The notes beneath the pieces are model-generated. The model had not been told where the DNA came from. It was given only the letters and a program-made list of their open reading frames with translations, and did no database searches. Of a stretch of DNA of 32,581 nt, positions 1 through 8,791 are shown in pieces (the stretch's first letter is position 1; every line of letters starts with the position of its first letter). This DNA is from Rhodospirillales bacterium. Lineage in GTDB: Bacteria; Vulcanimicrobiota; Vulcanimicrobiia; Vulcanimicrobiales; Vulcanimicrobiaceae. The stretch covers positions 1 through 32,581 of the forward strand of contig JANYGA010000188.1 of assembly GCA_025359485.1 (NCBI GenBank). Reading direction: 5' to 3'. The translations under genes and the position numbers were made by a program.

Positions 1-1222
1 CGTCGATTCCGCCCGCTTCCAGCGTCTCTTGCAATGCGTCGCGCATGAGCTCGAGTCGTCGGGCGCGTAAATCGTGCACGGTCGGCACGTTTTCCGTCGT
101 GATCTTGCGTTTGGTTAAGTGCTCGATATTTCGCAACAGTCGCGTCTCGCGCGCCTCGGCGAACGTAATCGCCACGCCTTCGCGACCCGCGCGGCCCGTG
201 CGACCGATGCGATGCACGTACGCATCGGGCGATGCGGGCACGTCGTAATTGACGACGTGCGAGACGTGATCGATATCGAGGCCGCGTGCGGCGACGTCGG
301 TCGCGACGAGAATGTCGCTCGTCTTTTCGCGGAACCGACGCAGCACGCGATCGCGCTGGTCTTGCGAGAGACCGCCGTGCAAGGCTTCGGCGCCGTAACC
401 ACGCGCGCCGAGCGTCTGCGTGAGTTCGTCGACTTCGATGCGCGTGCGGCAGAACACGATCGCCGATGCGTCGTCTTCCATATCGAGCACGCGCGCGAGG
501 GCGGCCGCCTTATGACGGCGTTGCACGACGTAGGCAACCTCGCGGACGCGCGGCGCTTCGCCCGCGGCGAGCGCTTCGCGCACGATCGTGACGCGTGCCG
601 GATCCTTAAGATGACGTTTCGCAATTTCGAGGATGCGTCGCGCCATCGTTGCGGAGAAAAGTGCCGTCTGGCGAACTTTCGGGACGGCTGCGAGAATCGC
701 ATCGAGTTCGTCGGCGAAACCCATGTCGAGCATCTCATCGGCTTCATCGAGCACGACGGCTTCGACCGCATCGAAGGAGATCGTGCCGCGACGCACGTGA
801 TCGAGCGCGCGGCCCGGCGTCGCGACGACGACATCGACGCCGCGCTGCAACGCGCGCAATTGTTGGTGCATCGATTGGCCGCCGTAGACGGGCAAGACGC
901 GAACATCGAGCGGGCGGCCATAGGTGTGTACGGCTTCGGCGACCTGCATCGCGAGCTCGCGTGTAGGCACGAGAATGAGCGCGCGAATCTTCCGCGCTTC
1001 GCCTGCGGCGCGACCGATGCGGTGGAGGAGCGGAAGGGCGAATGCGGCCGTTTTGCCAGTGCCGGTTGCTGCTTGGCCGAGGACGTCGCGGCCGGCCAGG
1101 AGCGGCGGGATCGCTTCACGTTGGATATCGGTCGGCTCTTCGTAGCCGAGCGCTGCGAGGGCACCGACGAGCGCCGGGTCGAGTCCGAGCGCGTTAAAAC
1201 CGTCGGTTTGGGTGTTTTCCAT
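1..1222 (-). CDS. DEAD-box ATP-dependent RNA helicase (C-terminus beyond window edge)
   Basis: Own minus-strand translation from ATG at 1222: MENTQTDGFNALGLDPALVGALAALGYEEPTDIQREAIPPLLAGRDVLGQAATGTGKTAAFALPLLHRI...LVPTRELA...VVATPGRALDH...LDEADEML...SATMA...HRIGRTGRAG. Walker A (ATGTGKT), DEAD, SAT and HRIGRTGR motifs are all present. Absent from the ORF track because the frame is open at the window edge. Confidence 0.95.
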   Translation of the reverse strand, partial: MENTQTDGFNALGLDPALVGALAALGYEEPTDIQREAIPPLLAGRDVLGQAATGTGKTAAFALPLLHRIGRAAGEARKIRALILVPTRELAMQVAEAVHTYGRPLDVRVLPVYGGQSMHQQLRALQRGVDVVVATPGRALDHVRRGTISFDAVEAVVLDEADEMLDMGFADELDAILAAVPKVRQTALFSATMARRILEIAKRHLKDPARVTIVREALAAGEAPRVREVAYVVQRRHKAAALARVLDMEDDASAIVFCRTRIEVDELTQTLGARGYGAEALHGGLSQDQRDRVLRRFREKTSDILVATDVAARGLDIDHVSHVVNYDVPASPDAYVHRIGRTGRAGREGVAITFAEARETRLLRNIEHLTKRKITTENVPTVHDLRARRLELMRDALQETLEAGGID

Positions 1223-1270
1223 ATTTCCAGGTGATTCGCCAAATGGCGCGACTGCAACTGTTGTCATTGG

Positions 1271-1876
1271 TCATGACCGCTCGCGCTCCGAACGCGCGAC
1301 GGGCGCCATGCCGCGAAAACACGATGCGCGGTGATCGTCGACGACGCCCGTCGCTTGGAGATAGGCGTAAACGATCGTCGACCCAACGAAGCGAAACCCA
1401 CGCGCGCGTAGATCTTTCGAGATACGATCGGAGAGCGGCGTCGTCGCCGGCATCGCTTCGCCATCCGCGCGCCGCGTCACGATCGGGACGCCATCGACGT
1501 AAGCCCAGAGAAACGTCGCAAACGATCCATGCTCGCGCTGCACGTCGAGAAAGCACGTCGCGTTGCGCACGGTCGCCGCGATCTTTCCGCGATGACGCAC
1601 GATACCCGGATCGCGCGCGAGCGCGTCGATCTTCGCTTCATCGAAGCGCGCGACGACCTCGGGATCGAAGCCCGCAAACGCGGCGCGATAGCCTTCGCGT
1701 TTGCGCAAAATCGTCTCCCAACTCAGACCCGCTTGCGCGCCTTCGAGCGTGAGCAATTCGAAGAGCCGTCGATCGTCGTGCACGGGGATGCCCCATTCCA
1801 CGTCGTGATACGACAACGAGGGTTCGCGAAGCGCCCACGAGCAACGCACGCGGTTCACCGTCGGCTCGTCACGCAT
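1271..1876 (-). CDS. tag: DNA-3-methyladenine glycosylase I
   Basis: MRDEPTVNRVRCSWALREPSLSYHDVEWGIPVHDDRRLFELLTLEGAQAGLSWETILRKREGYRAAFAGFDPEVVARF... is the Tag family signature. Internal start chosen within the 311-aa ORF. Confidence 0.93.
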   Translation of the reverse strand: MRDEPTVNRVRCSWALREPSLSYHDVEWGIPVHDDRRLFELLTLEGAQAGLSWETILRKREGYRAAFAGFDPEVVARFDEAKIDALARDPGIVRHRGKIAATVRNATCFLDVQREHGSFATFLWAYVDGVPIVTRRADGEAMPATTPLSDRISKDLRARGFRFVGSTIVYAYLQATGVVDDHRASCFRGMAPVARSERERS

Positions 1877-1982
1877 CGTACACTCGTTCGCGTCGAGCGG
1901 ATCGCGCTCCGGCGGCGATGCGATACCGATGTCGACGGGTTCGGTATGCCTTGCGCGCCGCGACGGCGAATCGCGTCCACCG

Positions 1983-3968
1983 ATGAATCTCGACGTGTCG
2001 CCCTCGGACGTTTCCGATATCACGGAACCGCATCCCGCGAACGATCCAGCGAGCGACGAGCGTAAAGAACGCGCGCGCATCAAAAAGCTCGTCGCGCCCC
2101 TCGGCTGGAAACTTATCGGCCGCGAGACGGCCGAGATTCGCATCGTTCGCGAATTCCGATTCGGGAATCGCACGATCGTCGTGCGCGGTCGCGTCACCGT
2201 CGACATGCCGAGCGAACCGACGAGAGAAGCGGGCGAGGCGGCCGTCGCGCCACTCGTCGATCCGACCGTCGGTCGCTTCGTTCACGCGATCGAACGCGCC
2301 GCAGCGAAGATCCTCACCGCGCCCGACGACGTCGAAAAAAAACACGTCTTCGAAAGCGCGTCGTTCTTCACGGCGATCGAAGATGCGCGGCGCGGCATCG
2401 TGCGCATCTATCAGGATCTCGAAAACAAGCGCATCGACGAGCGCGTCGAAGCCGATCTCGGTTTACGATTCTACATCGAGGGCTTCACGCACGCGTCGCG
2501 CACGTTTGAATATTTCGTCGGGCCGACGAATTCGGGCAAGACGCACGCCGCAATCGAGCTGCTGCGTGAAGCCGAGAGCGGCGCGTATCTCGCGCCGCTT
2601 CGTTTGCTCGCACTCGAAGTGCACGAACGCCTCAACGAACTCGGCGTGCCGACCTCGCTCGTCACGGGCGAAGAGCGCGTGCTGCTCCCCGACTCGCAGC
2701 ACGTGAGTTCGACCGTCGAAATGGTTGATCTCAAACGCGAGATTGACGTCGCCGTCGTCGACGAAGCGCAGATGTTGCAAGACGAGCAGCGCGGCTGGGC
2801 GTGGACGCTCGCGATCGCCGCCGTGCCCGCAAAACACGTCGTCCTCTGCGGCTCCGATGACGGCTTGCACGCCGCACGCAGGCTCGCGACCCGCCTCGGC
2901 GTGACGCTCACCGAGCGTCGGTTCGAGCGCAAGAATCCGTTGCACGTCGTCGATGCGTTGCCGCTCACGGAATTGCGCGCGGGCGATGCGGTCGTCGCCT
3001 TTTCGCGCAACGCCGTCGTGGAATTGCAAGGCCAGATTTCACGCAACGGCCGCAGCACGGCGGCGATCTACGGCTCGCTCTCGCCCGCCGTCCGTCGGCG
3101 CGAAGCCGAACGATTCCGATCGGGTGAGGCGGCGATTTTGGTCGCGACCGATGCGATCGGTTTAGGACTGAATCTTCCGATCCGTCGCCTGATCTTCGCC
3201 GCCGTCGAAAAATATGACGGCACCGCGATGCGCGCGCTCACGCCGCCCGAAATTCGCCAGATCGCGGGGCGCGCCGGTCGCTACGGCATTCACGAAGAAG
3301 GCCAAGTGACGGCGATCGATCCGCGCGCCGTGCCGCTAATTCGCGAGAGTCTCGCGCGCTTCGATCCGCCGCCGACCGAGCCGCCGCTCTGGATCTCGCC
3401 GACCGACGAACATCTCCGGCGACTCGCCGCGATCATCGGCACGACGCGCGTGAGTCGGCTCATGCAATTCTTTCAGACTCGCGTCTTACGCGACGAAGAC
3501 GCGAGCGTGCGAATCGCCGATCTCACCGACACGATCGAGGTCGCGATCGCCTTGGAACAATCGGATCGCTTTCTCGAACTCCCACTTGCGGTGCGCAATA
3601 CGTACGCCCGCGCGCCCGTCACGACGCGCGGGAATTCTCTCGGCGTCCTCGCGCGTTGGGGCGATCGCCACGCGAGCGAAGGCCGCGTCGAGGGAACGGA
3701 ATTGCTTACCGGGCTCGTTGCCCGCGATCGGCTGCTGCTCTTCGAAGATCGCTCCCGCCTCGCGACGCTCTACCTCTGGCTCGCGCAACGCTTTCCCGAC
3801 GTGTATGTGAATAGCGCCGCAATCGTGCGCGTCCGCGAGCGGACCGACGACGATATTCACGACGCGTTGCTCGAACACGGTTCGAAAGCGCGCCCCGAGC
3901 GACGCGGACCTACGCCATTTCGCCGCAAAGGCCCGCCGAAGTTCGACAAGCGGCGGCTCAAAAAGTAA
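1983..3968 (+). CDS. SUV3-like DExH/D RNA helicase
   Basis: FVGPTNSGKTHAAIELL (Walker A), PLRLLALEV, SSTVEMVDL, VVDEAQML (motif II), YGSLSPAVRRREAERFR, ILVATDAIGLGLNLPIRRLIF, QIAGRAGRYG resemble the SUV3/SUPV3L1 helicase family. Basic C-terminal tail. Confidence 0.85.
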   Translation: MNLDVSPSDVSDITEPHPANDPASDERKERARIKKLVAPLGWKLIGRETAEIRIVREFRFGNRTIVVRGRVTVDMPSEPTREAGEAAVAPLVDPTVGRFVHAIERAAAKILTAPDDVEKKHVFESASFFTAIEDARRGIVRIYQDLENKRIDERVEADLGLRFYIEGFTHASRTFEYFVGPTNSGKTHAAIELLREAESGAYLAPLRLLALEVHERLNELGVPTSLVTGEERVLLPDSQHVSSTVEMVDLKREIDVAVVDEAQMLQDEQRGWAWTLAIAAVPAKHVVLCGSDDGLHAARRLATRLGVTLTERRFERKNPLHVVDALPLTELRAGDAVVAFSRNAVVELQGQISRNGRSTAAIYGSLSPAVRRREAERFRSGEAAILVATDAIGLGLNLPIRRLIFAAVEKYDGTAMRALTPPEIRQIAGRAGRYGIHEEGQVTAIDPRAVPLIRESLARFDPPPTEPPLWISPTDEHLRRLAAIIGTTRVSRLMQFFQTRVLRDEDASVRIADLTDTIEVAIALEQSDRFLELPLAVRNTYARAPVTTRGNSLGVLARWGDRHASEGRVEGTELLTGLVARDRLLLFEDRSRLATLYLWLAQRFPDVYVNSAAIVRVRERTDDDIHDALLEHGSKARPERRGPTPFRRKGPPKFDKRRLKK

Positions 3969-3971
3969 CGC

Positions 3972-4367
3972 CTAGCGGCAGCGCGCGCAGCGACCGTAAA
4001 ATTCGACGGAATGATCGTCGAGTGCGAAGGCTTGCTGCGCCAGGAGTGTGGCGCGAAACTGATCCATCGCGCCGCAATCGACTTCATCGACGTGCCCGCA
4101 CGTGGTGCAGATTGCGTGATGGTGATGCTCCTCCGTGCAGAACACGTACGACATCTCACCCGCTCCCTCGGGCCGACTCGAGACGGCACCGGTCTCCAAC
4201 AGCAGGTCGAGGGTGCGATAGATGGTCGAGAGCGCGATTTTCGGATGATCCGCTTTGAGAAGTTTGTAGATCGCGTTTGCCGTAAGGTAGCGCCTCTCGC
4301 TTTTCAGGAGGTCGAGAATGTGCCGTCGCGTTGACGTGGTGTAGACCGCTCGTACGCTTCCCCGCAT
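3972..4367 (-). CDS. Fur-family transcriptional regulator
   Basis: MRGSVRAVYTTSTRRHILDLLKSERRYLTANAIYKLLKADHPKIALSTIYRTLDLLLETGAVSSR...EEHHHHAICTTCGHVDEVDC...CARC. Typical Fur winged helix and metal site. Confidence 0.92.
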   Translation of the reverse strand: MRGSVRAVYTTSTRRHILDLLKSERRYLTANAIYKLLKADHPKIALSTIYRTLDLLLETGAVSSRPEGAGEMSYVFCTEEHHHHAICTTCGHVDEVDCGAMDQFRATLLAQQAFALDDHSVEFYGRCARCR

Positions 4368-4486
4368 GACCGGTAATTCGAGCCGCTCCTGCCCTTGGCA
4401 TGCGCGGTCTCGCAATGGGGCAGAGCGGTAGCATCCCCGAGCGACCGACGGCGGGAAATCGTCGAAACGGGCCGATAGATTGCTTC

Positions 4487-4954
4487 GTGCCCAAAGTTGC
4501 GATCGAACGGACCACCAAACAAAAACGCGCGATTCGGACGGCATTTGAAACCGAGGGCCGACCGCTCTCGACGAATGAAGCGTTCGAAGCCGCGCAGGGG
4601 CTCGTCGGCGGACTTGGCATCGCGACCGTCTACCGTTCGATCAAGGCGATGCTCGACGACGGGTGGCTCACGCCGATCGACGTTCCCGGCAAAGGCGTGC
4701 TCTACGAACTCTCCGGGAAAGCGCACCACCATCACTTTTCGTGCACGACGTGCCACCGCGTCTACGAACTCGATGGCTGCGTCGACAACGTGATCGTCCC
4801 ACTCCCGCGCGGCTTCAAAGCGTCCGGTCACGACGTAACGATTTTCGGTCGCTGCGCGACCTGCGCGACGCCCCCGCGCCCGCCCGCCGCGAAGAAGTCG
4901 ACCATCGCGAAAAAAGCTACGCCGAGAGCACGAAGCGCGACCAAACGTCGATAG
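4487..4954 (+). CDS. Fur-family transcriptional regulator (second, divergent copy)
   Basis: VPKVAIERTTKQKRAIRTAFETEGRPLSTNEAFEAAQGLVGGLGIATVYRSIKAMLDDGWL...KAHHHHFSCTTCHRVYELDGC...CATCA. Start uncertain: GTG at 4487, or the ORF-track start at 4400. Lys/Arg/Ala-rich tail. Confidence 0.88.
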   Translation: MPKVAIERTTKQKRAIRTAFETEGRPLSTNEAFEAAQGLVGGLGIATVYRSIKAMLDDGWLTPIDVPGKGVLYELSGKAHHHHFSCTTCHRVYELDGCVDNVIVPLPRGFKASGHDVTIFGRCATCATPPRPPAAKKSTIAKKATPRARSATKRR

Positions 4955-5023
4955 AACCGGTCGGAGTCTCCTAAGAACGATTTCTCATTAGCAGGTAAAA
5001 ACCCGGTCGATAATGCGAACCGC

Positions 5024-5260
5024 TTATCGTCTAGCGACGCTTTCGCGCTCGTGCGTTACCGAGAGCGCGTATTTACGATGAGCAGCGGCGCTCCGGAACC
5101 GCGCACGAGATAGCGTTTCGATTCGAGTTCGTCGCGGGGGAATCGCCAGAGTGACCAAGATATAGCGCGCCATAATCAGGTGATATGTCGTGTGGGGCAG
5201 GAGCAAATGATCGAGTCCGACCACGAAACAAAATAAAATCGTGGAGATGACACCGTACAT
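5024..5260 (-). pseudogene. Possible remnant of a membrane protein N-terminus
   Basis: MYGVISTILFCFVVGLDHLLLPHTTYHLIMARYILVTLAIP is strongly hydrophobic, then becomes a non-protein-like Arg-rich tail. Lies beside a clear pseudogene. Confidence 0.3.
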
Positions 5261-5358
5261 TTTGACTTTCGGATCGACTCCGCTCGACTAATTTCGCGCG
5301 AAATCGCGAGCCGAACTGAGTTCGCCGTCTCGCGTCGTGAAGCGAATCGTATCCGTCC

Positions 5359-6027
5359 TCACGCGGGCGTGTGCAAACCCTCCGACGCACCGTACACCGC
5401 CGAAGCGAGTCCCGCGGGACCCCGCCGATCACGATCGCATCGTACGTGCCACTCGATGGCTTTGTCTGCAGGTTCACCGCGATCGCGAGTTCGCGTGTCG
5501 AGGGATGCGCTAGCAGCGTTCCATCGACCAGCCGCACGATCGGAAAGCGATCTTCGAAGGTGGCGATTTCGGGAAAACGTCGTTGCGAACGCGGATCGTC
5601 CACGATGAGAAATTCGTGACGGACGCGATTGCGCGATATCCCAGCGATGTCGGAAAACCACGACGGCTGGCCTTCGACTCCGTCGCACGCTCGCTGAGAT
5701 ATTGCAGACGATCGCGCATCGCATCCAACATGATTTCGCGGAAGCTCGTATTCGAGTCGCATCACGCGACAATCGACGATCGCTCGCGCATTCACGAACG
5801 CATCGGCACCGAGTAAGATCCGTGCCGACGCGTTTGGTGATCTCCATACGACCGTCGAGAACGACGTATTCGCCCGCGAGCACGCGCAGTTCGGCCGATT
5901 TCGAAACGATATCGCCCAAGTCGTCTTCGGAAAATGATGCGAAGAGCGCGAGATCGCGCACATGTTCGACGGTAATCACGGCCGCCGCCCGGACGATACG
6001 GTCATGCGCGTTGCTTCGCACGGACAT
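5359..6027 (-). pseudogene. Frameshifted and truncated cyclic-nucleotide-binding-domain / thioredoxin-reductase-like fusion
   Basis: Family-like segments alternate between minus-strand frames: VRDLALFASFSEDDLGDIVSKSAELRVLAGEYVVLDGRMEITKRVG; LLGADAFVNARAIVDCRVMRLEYELPRNHV; MLDAMRDRLQYLSERATES; PAVVVFRHRWDIAQSRPS; HEFLIVDDPRSQRRFPEIATFEDRFPIVRLVDGTLLAHPSTRELAIAVNLQTKPSSGTYDAIVIGG; GPAGLASAVYGASEGLHT. The rest of the reductase is missing. Confidence 0.8.
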
Positions 6028-6230
6028 GGTGTAAAACTAGCCACAGCTCGGATTAACGCTCTTCTGGATTGACCCTGGGGCCTTTCCGTGAGAGCATCAC
6101 GCAAAAGGCTTGATTTAGCTACCGACGACGCGCGGGCCAGAAAGCTCGAGCGTTCGCCATCGGAGAGCCGATCCATGAACGTGGCAGCCAACGGTACGAT
6201 GATCATCACCCAACATCCCTCGACGCCGTC

Positions 6231-7307
6231 ATGAAGACCGCGCATGTTCGGGCCTTCAGCGTGACTCGCGCGAATCGTCTGCCGGAGGGAGCGTTCGATG
6301 AGTTGCGTCGTTTGATCGAAACCTATCAGCGGCTTCGTTCGCGAGCCGATGCGAAGGCAAACGGCACCGATGCGGAAATCGCCGTCTTGAAAAATCGTCT
6401 CGATGCGCGAACCTCGCAATGGACCGATCTCGGCGAAGCCGTCCTCTGTACGATCTGGCTACTCGAAGTCGAAGAGGTGCGCGCGCATTTAGCGAGCTGG
6501 CGACGTCGCATGCACGAAGTGATCGGCGATACGCGGTACGCATCGTATTCGGCCTGCGCGGCCGATCTCAACGCGCTGCCCCCGGACGCCGTAGCGTTGC
6601 GCGCGGATCTGGCCGAGTGCATCGACACCGTGAACTACTTCTACGGCGCTTACGGTGTTGCCGCGAGTAGTCGTACGCAAGTGACGAAAGCGTTGATCGC
6701 GTACGCGGCACTCGTTCTGGGCGTCCTCGCGTCGTTCGGCATCTTCTTCGCATTTGCGTCGCATCTCAATATCGTTTTGCCCGTCGACGCGCTGGAATAC
6801 ATGCTTGCGACGTCGGCTGCCGCCGTTTTCGGCAGCGTCATCAGCGTGCAACGCCGATTGCAAGACCCAACCATCGACGTCGATCCGTTGTATCGCTATA
6901 TCCAAAGTCGTTCGGATCGATTGAGCATGACGTTCGTCTCGGTCGTCTTCGGTGCGGTGTTCGGGTTGACGGTCTACCTCTTGCTCCTCTCGGGGTTACT
7001 CGGTGGCTCCGCGTTCCCGCAAATCGGCGACGACGGCATCCCGAAGCCCGGCAAGACGGTCGCCTTACTCCTCCTCTACGGCTTCCTCGCCGGATTTGCG
7101 GAGCAGTTGATCCCCGACACGCTGACGCGCATCGCGGCGACGACGATCGATGGCATCGTCGGCGCACCGTCGACGACGCCAATCCCGCCGGTGCCGACGC
7201 CGGACCGTGACCTCGGCCGCGCGAGATCTGCGAACGTCACGACCGCAAGTTCGGCCGCGGCCGCCGAGCCGACGAACGTCGCGACGTACGACCACGCGGG
7301 AGCGTGA
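6231..7307 (+). CDS. Hypothetical integral membrane protein with soluble N-terminal helical region
   Basis: 358-aa ORF. Several hydrophobic segments (ALIAYAALVLGVLASFGIFFAFA, MLATSAAAVFGSVISV, FVSVVFGAVFGLTVYLLLLSGLL, VALLLLYGFLAGFAEQLIP) and a low-complexity C-terminus. No family recognised. Confidence 0.75.
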   Translation: MKTAHVRAFSVTRANRLPEGAFDELRRLIETYQRLRSRADAKANGTDAEIAVLKNRLDARTSQWTDLGEAVLCTIWLLEVEEVRAHLASWRRRMHEVIGDTRYASYSACAADLNALPPDAVALRADLAECIDTVNYFYGAYGVAASSRTQVTKALIAYAALVLGVLASFGIFFAFASHLNIVLPVDALEYMLATSAAAVFGSVISVQRRLQDPTIDVDPLYRYIQSRSDRLSMTFVSVVFGAVFGLTVYLLLLSGLLGGSAFPQIGDDGIPKPGKTVALLLLYGFLAGFAEQLIPDTLTRIAATTIDGIVGAPSTTPIPPVPTPDRDLGRARSANVTTASSAAAAEPTNVATYDHAGA

Positions 7308-7329
7308 ATGCCAGCTTCCGTTGCGAATG

Positions 7330-7405
7330 TGGAGCCGACGAGCAGATTCGAACTGCTGACCTGCTGATTACGAATCAGCTGCTCTACCAACTGAGCTACG
7401 TCGGC
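7330..7405 (-). tRNA. tRNA-Thr (anticodon CGT)
   Basis: Minus strand GCCGACGTAGCTCAGTTGGTAGAGCAGCTGATTCGTAATCAGCAGGTCAGCAGTTCGAATCTGCTCGTCGGCTCCA: complete cloverleaf, anticodon CGT, TTCGAAT T-loop, encoded CCA. Confidence 0.96.
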
Positions 7406-7472
7406 ACGGGCGAGCCAAAACCGGACTCAAGCGCCGCGCCATAGGTTCACGCGAGCGAGGCCGAACCCTGCA

Positions 7473-8735
7473 TCAGTCGTACCCGAGATCGAAGTCGGCC
7501 GGCGCGAAATCGCGCAGCATCGTATACGGTTCGTGCACGAGGGCGAGCGCGGATCGCGAGAACCAAGCGCGTCGCAGATGTAACGTGTCGAGCACGCGCA
7601 CGATCGTCGCGTTGCGCGGATCGAGATCCGCGCACATGCGCAACGCCGCGGCGATCGCGAGGCGCTTCGTCGGCATCACCATTGGCATGCGCGCGTTGCC
7701 CGCAGCCGTCGTGGTGAGCGCGTTGAGGTACGTCGGGAGCGGATCGTACGCCGAGGCGAGCTCCGAAGTCACGACATCGGCGAGACCGACGCCGTTGCCG
7801 TTCCCATCGTCGCCCGCCATCGCGAGATAAACGAGGCGCGTCACGTCGGGGCCGCCGGAGATCGCGGTGCTTGGAAAGCGCCCCGTGACGTTGGGATCGC
7901 CACCGCCACCGCTCACGCTTTTCCCGACGCGATCGACGACGAGAACGTCTATTTTATCCAGCGGCAAGCGCGCGAGATTATTCGATGCTTCGACGAGCAA
8001 CTCGCGCTCGCGCGTTAAGATGTCGCGTGCCGCGAGCGCTTCGACACGACACGGCTCTTCGTGTGCGTTTTCGAGAATGGCGAGCGCGAAGGCGACCTTC
8101 CCCGTCGCGATCGTGACGGCTGCGGCTTCGGGAACGCTATCGCGCATTTTGTGCCACCCGAGAGAATGGATCGATCGCGCGCCTTCTTGTTTCCCGAGTC
8201 CCAGACCGAGCATCTTCGCACAGCCACTCTCGATCGGGCCGCGAAACGACGTGTGCGGCTTCACGCGGTTGATCGCAACGATCGCATCGGCCTCATGGGC
8301 GAATGCGTCCATGTAGACGGGCAAACCGCTCGGCGTATGGCCGATCGCGACGCTCTCCATCGTCGCGCGAATGGGCGCGCCGACACGGGCTTCGGTGATT
8401 CCGAGATGCGCGAGGACGTCGGCTTGACCTTGCGCCGTGGATGCGCCGTGCGAGCCCATCGCGGGAACGATGAATGGTTCGGCACCATTGGATCGAAGCG
8501 CTGCGATAACGGCTGCGACGAATGTATCGATGCGCGCGATGCCGCGACTGCCGACGGCGACTGCGACACGACCCGTTGGAAGCGTGATCGTCGCGAGCGC
8601 GGCTGCGACGGCGGCGGCGGGATCGGTGAGGGCGGGCGGCGTCGGCATCTCGCGCTCGACGAGCGCGAGATCGGGGATCTCGATGGCACCGAGTTCGTGC
8701 TCGAAACGTTCGGTGTACCGTGAGACATCCATCAT
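7473..8735 (-). CDS. Lactate-racemase-like (LarA N-domain/DUF2088) protein
   Basis: VAVAVGSRGIARIDTFVAAVIAALRSNGAEPFIVPAMGSHGASTAQGQADVL...AINRVKPHTSFRGPIESGCAKMLGLGLGKQEGARSIH... Confidence 0.75.
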   Translation of the reverse strand: MMDVSRYTERFEHELGAIEIPDLALVEREMPTPPALTDPAAAVAAALATITLPTGRVAVAVGSRGIARIDTFVAAVIAALRSNGAEPFIVPAMGSHGASTAQGQADVLAHLGITEARVGAPIRATMESVAIGHTPSGLPVYMDAFAHEADAIVAINRVKPHTSFRGPIESGCAKMLGLGLGKQEGARSIHSLGWHKMRDSVPEAAAVTIATGKVAFALAILENAHEEPCRVEALAARDILTRERELLVEASNNLARLPLDKIDVLVVDRVGKSVSGGGGDPNVTGRFPSTAISGGPDVTRLVYLAMAGDDGNGNGVGLADVVTSELASAYDPLPTYLNALTTTAAGNARMPMVMPTKRLAIAAALRMCADLDPRNATIVRVLDTLHLRRAWFSRSALALVHEPYTMLRDFAPADFDLGYD

Positions 8736-8791
8736 CGTCGATCGCGGTTCGACGCGCAGGCACGGCCTCCGGTACGTCCGAAGCGCGAATC

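Noticed and set aside
115-1257. Long ORFs on both strands (115-1257 minus, 119-1234 plus)
   Set aside because: Arg/Ser-rich, non-protein-like shadows of the real DEAD-box helicase frame, produced by high-GC codon bias.
7330-7405. tRNA-Thr as an integration site for an island
   Set aside because: No integrase nearby and no duplicated tRNA 3' end noticed. Flanking genes look ordinary.
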